Assembly (NCBI GenBank): GCA_903877345.1 | Contig: CAIRDL010000237.1 | Span: forward strand, 1 to 6,871 | DNA: 6,871 nucleotides | Direction: 5' to 3' | Origin: an uncultured Oscillochloris sp. | GTDB taxonomy: Bacteria > Chloroflexota > Chloroflexia > Chloroflexales > Chloroflexaceae | In this document: positions 6,531 through 6,871 of the stretch, piece after piece | Position numbering within the stretch: the first letter of the stretch is position 1 | How the letters are laid out: each line of letters begins with the position of its first letter | The notes under the pieces: generated by a model | Databases searched by the model: none | What the model saw: only the letters and a program-made list of their open reading frames with translations | What the model was told of the DNA's origin: nothing | Translations under genes and position numbers: made by a program

Positions 6531-6536
6531 ATTGTA
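6531..6536 (-). promoter_or_regulatory. -10 box of the nucleotidyltransferase gene, possible leaderless start
   Basis: The complement of 6531-6536 reads TACAAT and is followed by six bases and then ATG 6524, so transcription would start at about the A of the start codon. I find no good -35 at 16-18 bases. The missing ribosome binding site and the same -10/N6/ATG spacing at the ABC gene favour a leaderless message. If translation begins at M25 instead, this box would simply give a leader of about 70 bases. Confidence 0.4.
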
Positions 6537-6587
6537 GCAGAGGCTTCAGGACAAGCGCAGGGCAACCACGGAACCTGCAAAAGTTCA

Positions 6588-6596
6588 TGGTACAAT
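6588..6596 (+). promoter_or_regulatory. orphan extended -10 element pointing right
   Basis: TGG followed by TACAAT (6591-6596) forms an extended -10 on the plus strand. No recognisable -35 lies 16-18 bases upstream. No credible ORF follows within the window, so it would drive a noncoding RNA, a gene beyond the right edge, or nothing. It is divergent from the minus-strand TACAAT at 6531-6536, with 54 bases between the two boxes. Confidence 0.25.
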
Positions 6597-6692
6597 CGCC
6601 CCTCAGCGCTTCGCCTTCACCCGTTGAAACCGCCCGTTTTGGCCCATGCTGTTGCAGTGAGTAGTCCATAAAGTAAGTCTTCTGGTACAAGT

Positions 6693-6748
6693 GCTGGCTG
6701 CGACAAGCTCAGCCAGCGTCCGTTGGCTGAGCTTGTCGCAGCCAACGC
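6693..6748. repeat. 21-bp perfect palindrome with GAGCTTGTCG core
   Basis: Bases 6695-6715 are the exact reverse complement of 6724-6744, with an 8-base loop (6716-6723). The left arm also contains a smaller inverted repeat, GCTGGCTG (6693-6700) with CAGCCAGC (6710-6717), so alternative folds exist. The core CGACAAGCTCAGCC / GGCTGAGCTTGTCG closely resembles the widely dispersed 'GAGCTTGTCGAAG' bacterial repeats I recall, with C replacing one A. Such repeats are usually intergenic and may be spread by REP-associated transposases. It follows no gene end closely and has no T run fit for a terminator. Confidence 0.75.
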
Positions 6749-6777
6749 TTTTGCAAGCAAACTTCGTTTACGGACTA

Positions 6778-6871
6778 GTACACCGTCCGAGTAATTCTGA
6801 TGGGTTGTCCGAAGGCCGTAGAGGCGGCACGCGAGCCGCCTCTACCCATCAAATTTACTCGGATGATGTAC
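6778..6871. repeat. nested inverted repeat, MITE-like, at the window end
   Basis: The 28 bases at 6778-6805 match the reverse complement of 6844-6871 at 24 positions. Both ends begin with GTAC and share CCGAGTAA and TGATGGGT. Between them is a perfect 11-bp stem, 6818-6828 with 6835-6845, around a 6-base loop; its last two bases overlap the outer arm. The result is a small element with terminal inverted repeats and an internal hairpin, and no coding capacity, as in a MITE or a large dispersed hairpin repeat. The right arm ends exactly at the last base, so the true outer end may lie beyond. Confidence 0.65.

Larger units (their letters stand above)
6525..6871. other. gene-free 347-base region with two palindromic elements
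   Basis: No reading frame here shows a credible start with a ribosome binding site or a recognisable domain. Frames that stay open do so because of the palindromes. The region holds two divergent -10-like boxes (6531-6536 minus, 6591-6596 plus), a 21-bp perfect palindrome (6695-6744) and a nested inverted repeat (6778-6871). Bases 6603-6690 hold nothing I can name. Confidence 0.6.

Noticed and set aside
6557..6578. GCAGG-N12-CCTGC as an operator between the divergent -10 boxes.
   Set aside because: Five-base arms with a 12-base gap are expected by chance in GC-rich sequence.
6691..6871. Plus-strand frame open from GTG 6691 to the window end (60 codons).
   Set aside because: It runs through both palindromes, has no ribosome binding site and gives a low-complexity Ser/Arg-rich peptide; openness is due to repeat composition.

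Overview
The window is GC-rich and bacterial. It carries multidomain GAF and PAS sensors, a helix-turn-helix protein fused to a LytM/M23 domain, GC-rich third codon positions and many dispersed palindromes. Together these suggest a filamentous phototroph-like member of the Chloroflexota (Chloroflexus/Oscillochloris type). This assignment comes from protein style and recollection, not from a marker gene.

Layout, left to right. The first ~50 bases look like the end of an upstream plus-strand gene running into a short terminator-like hairpin. Three plus-strand genes follow: an orphan tandem-GAF protein (176-1246), a two-helix small membrane protein of unknown function with a good promoter (1351-1629), and an HTH-TM-LytM protein (1729-2796) whose Shine-Dalgarno lies inside a 24-bp perfect inverted repeat. 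A near-consensus sigma70 promoter (2857-2885) and a C-rich, G-poor leader precede a cytoplasmic PAS-PAS-GAF hybrid-less histidine kinase (2988-5027). The stop codon of that kinase overlaps the stop codon of the convergent minus-strand gene for a MacB/LolD-type ABC ATPase (5024-5824). Further right on the minus strand is a POF1/NMNAT-like nucleotidyltransferase (5931-6524). The last ~350 bases hold no convincing gene. They contain a 21-bp perfect palindrome and a nested inverted repeat that runs exactly to the window end.

How the genes may work together. Two sensory proteins, an envelope-remodelling-like protein and an ABC ATPase suggest a signalling and cell-envelope neighbourhood. The kinase has no adjacent response regulator and the ATPase has no adjacent permease, so partners must lie elsewhere. 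The gene set itself is ordinary accessory content and I do not see a complete new system. The most unusual signals are the palindromes that overlap expression signals (one covers a ribosome binding site, one supplies a -35 box), the substituted metal ligands of the LytM domain, and two minus-strand genes with the same -10/N6/ATG geometry suggestive of leaderless transcripts.
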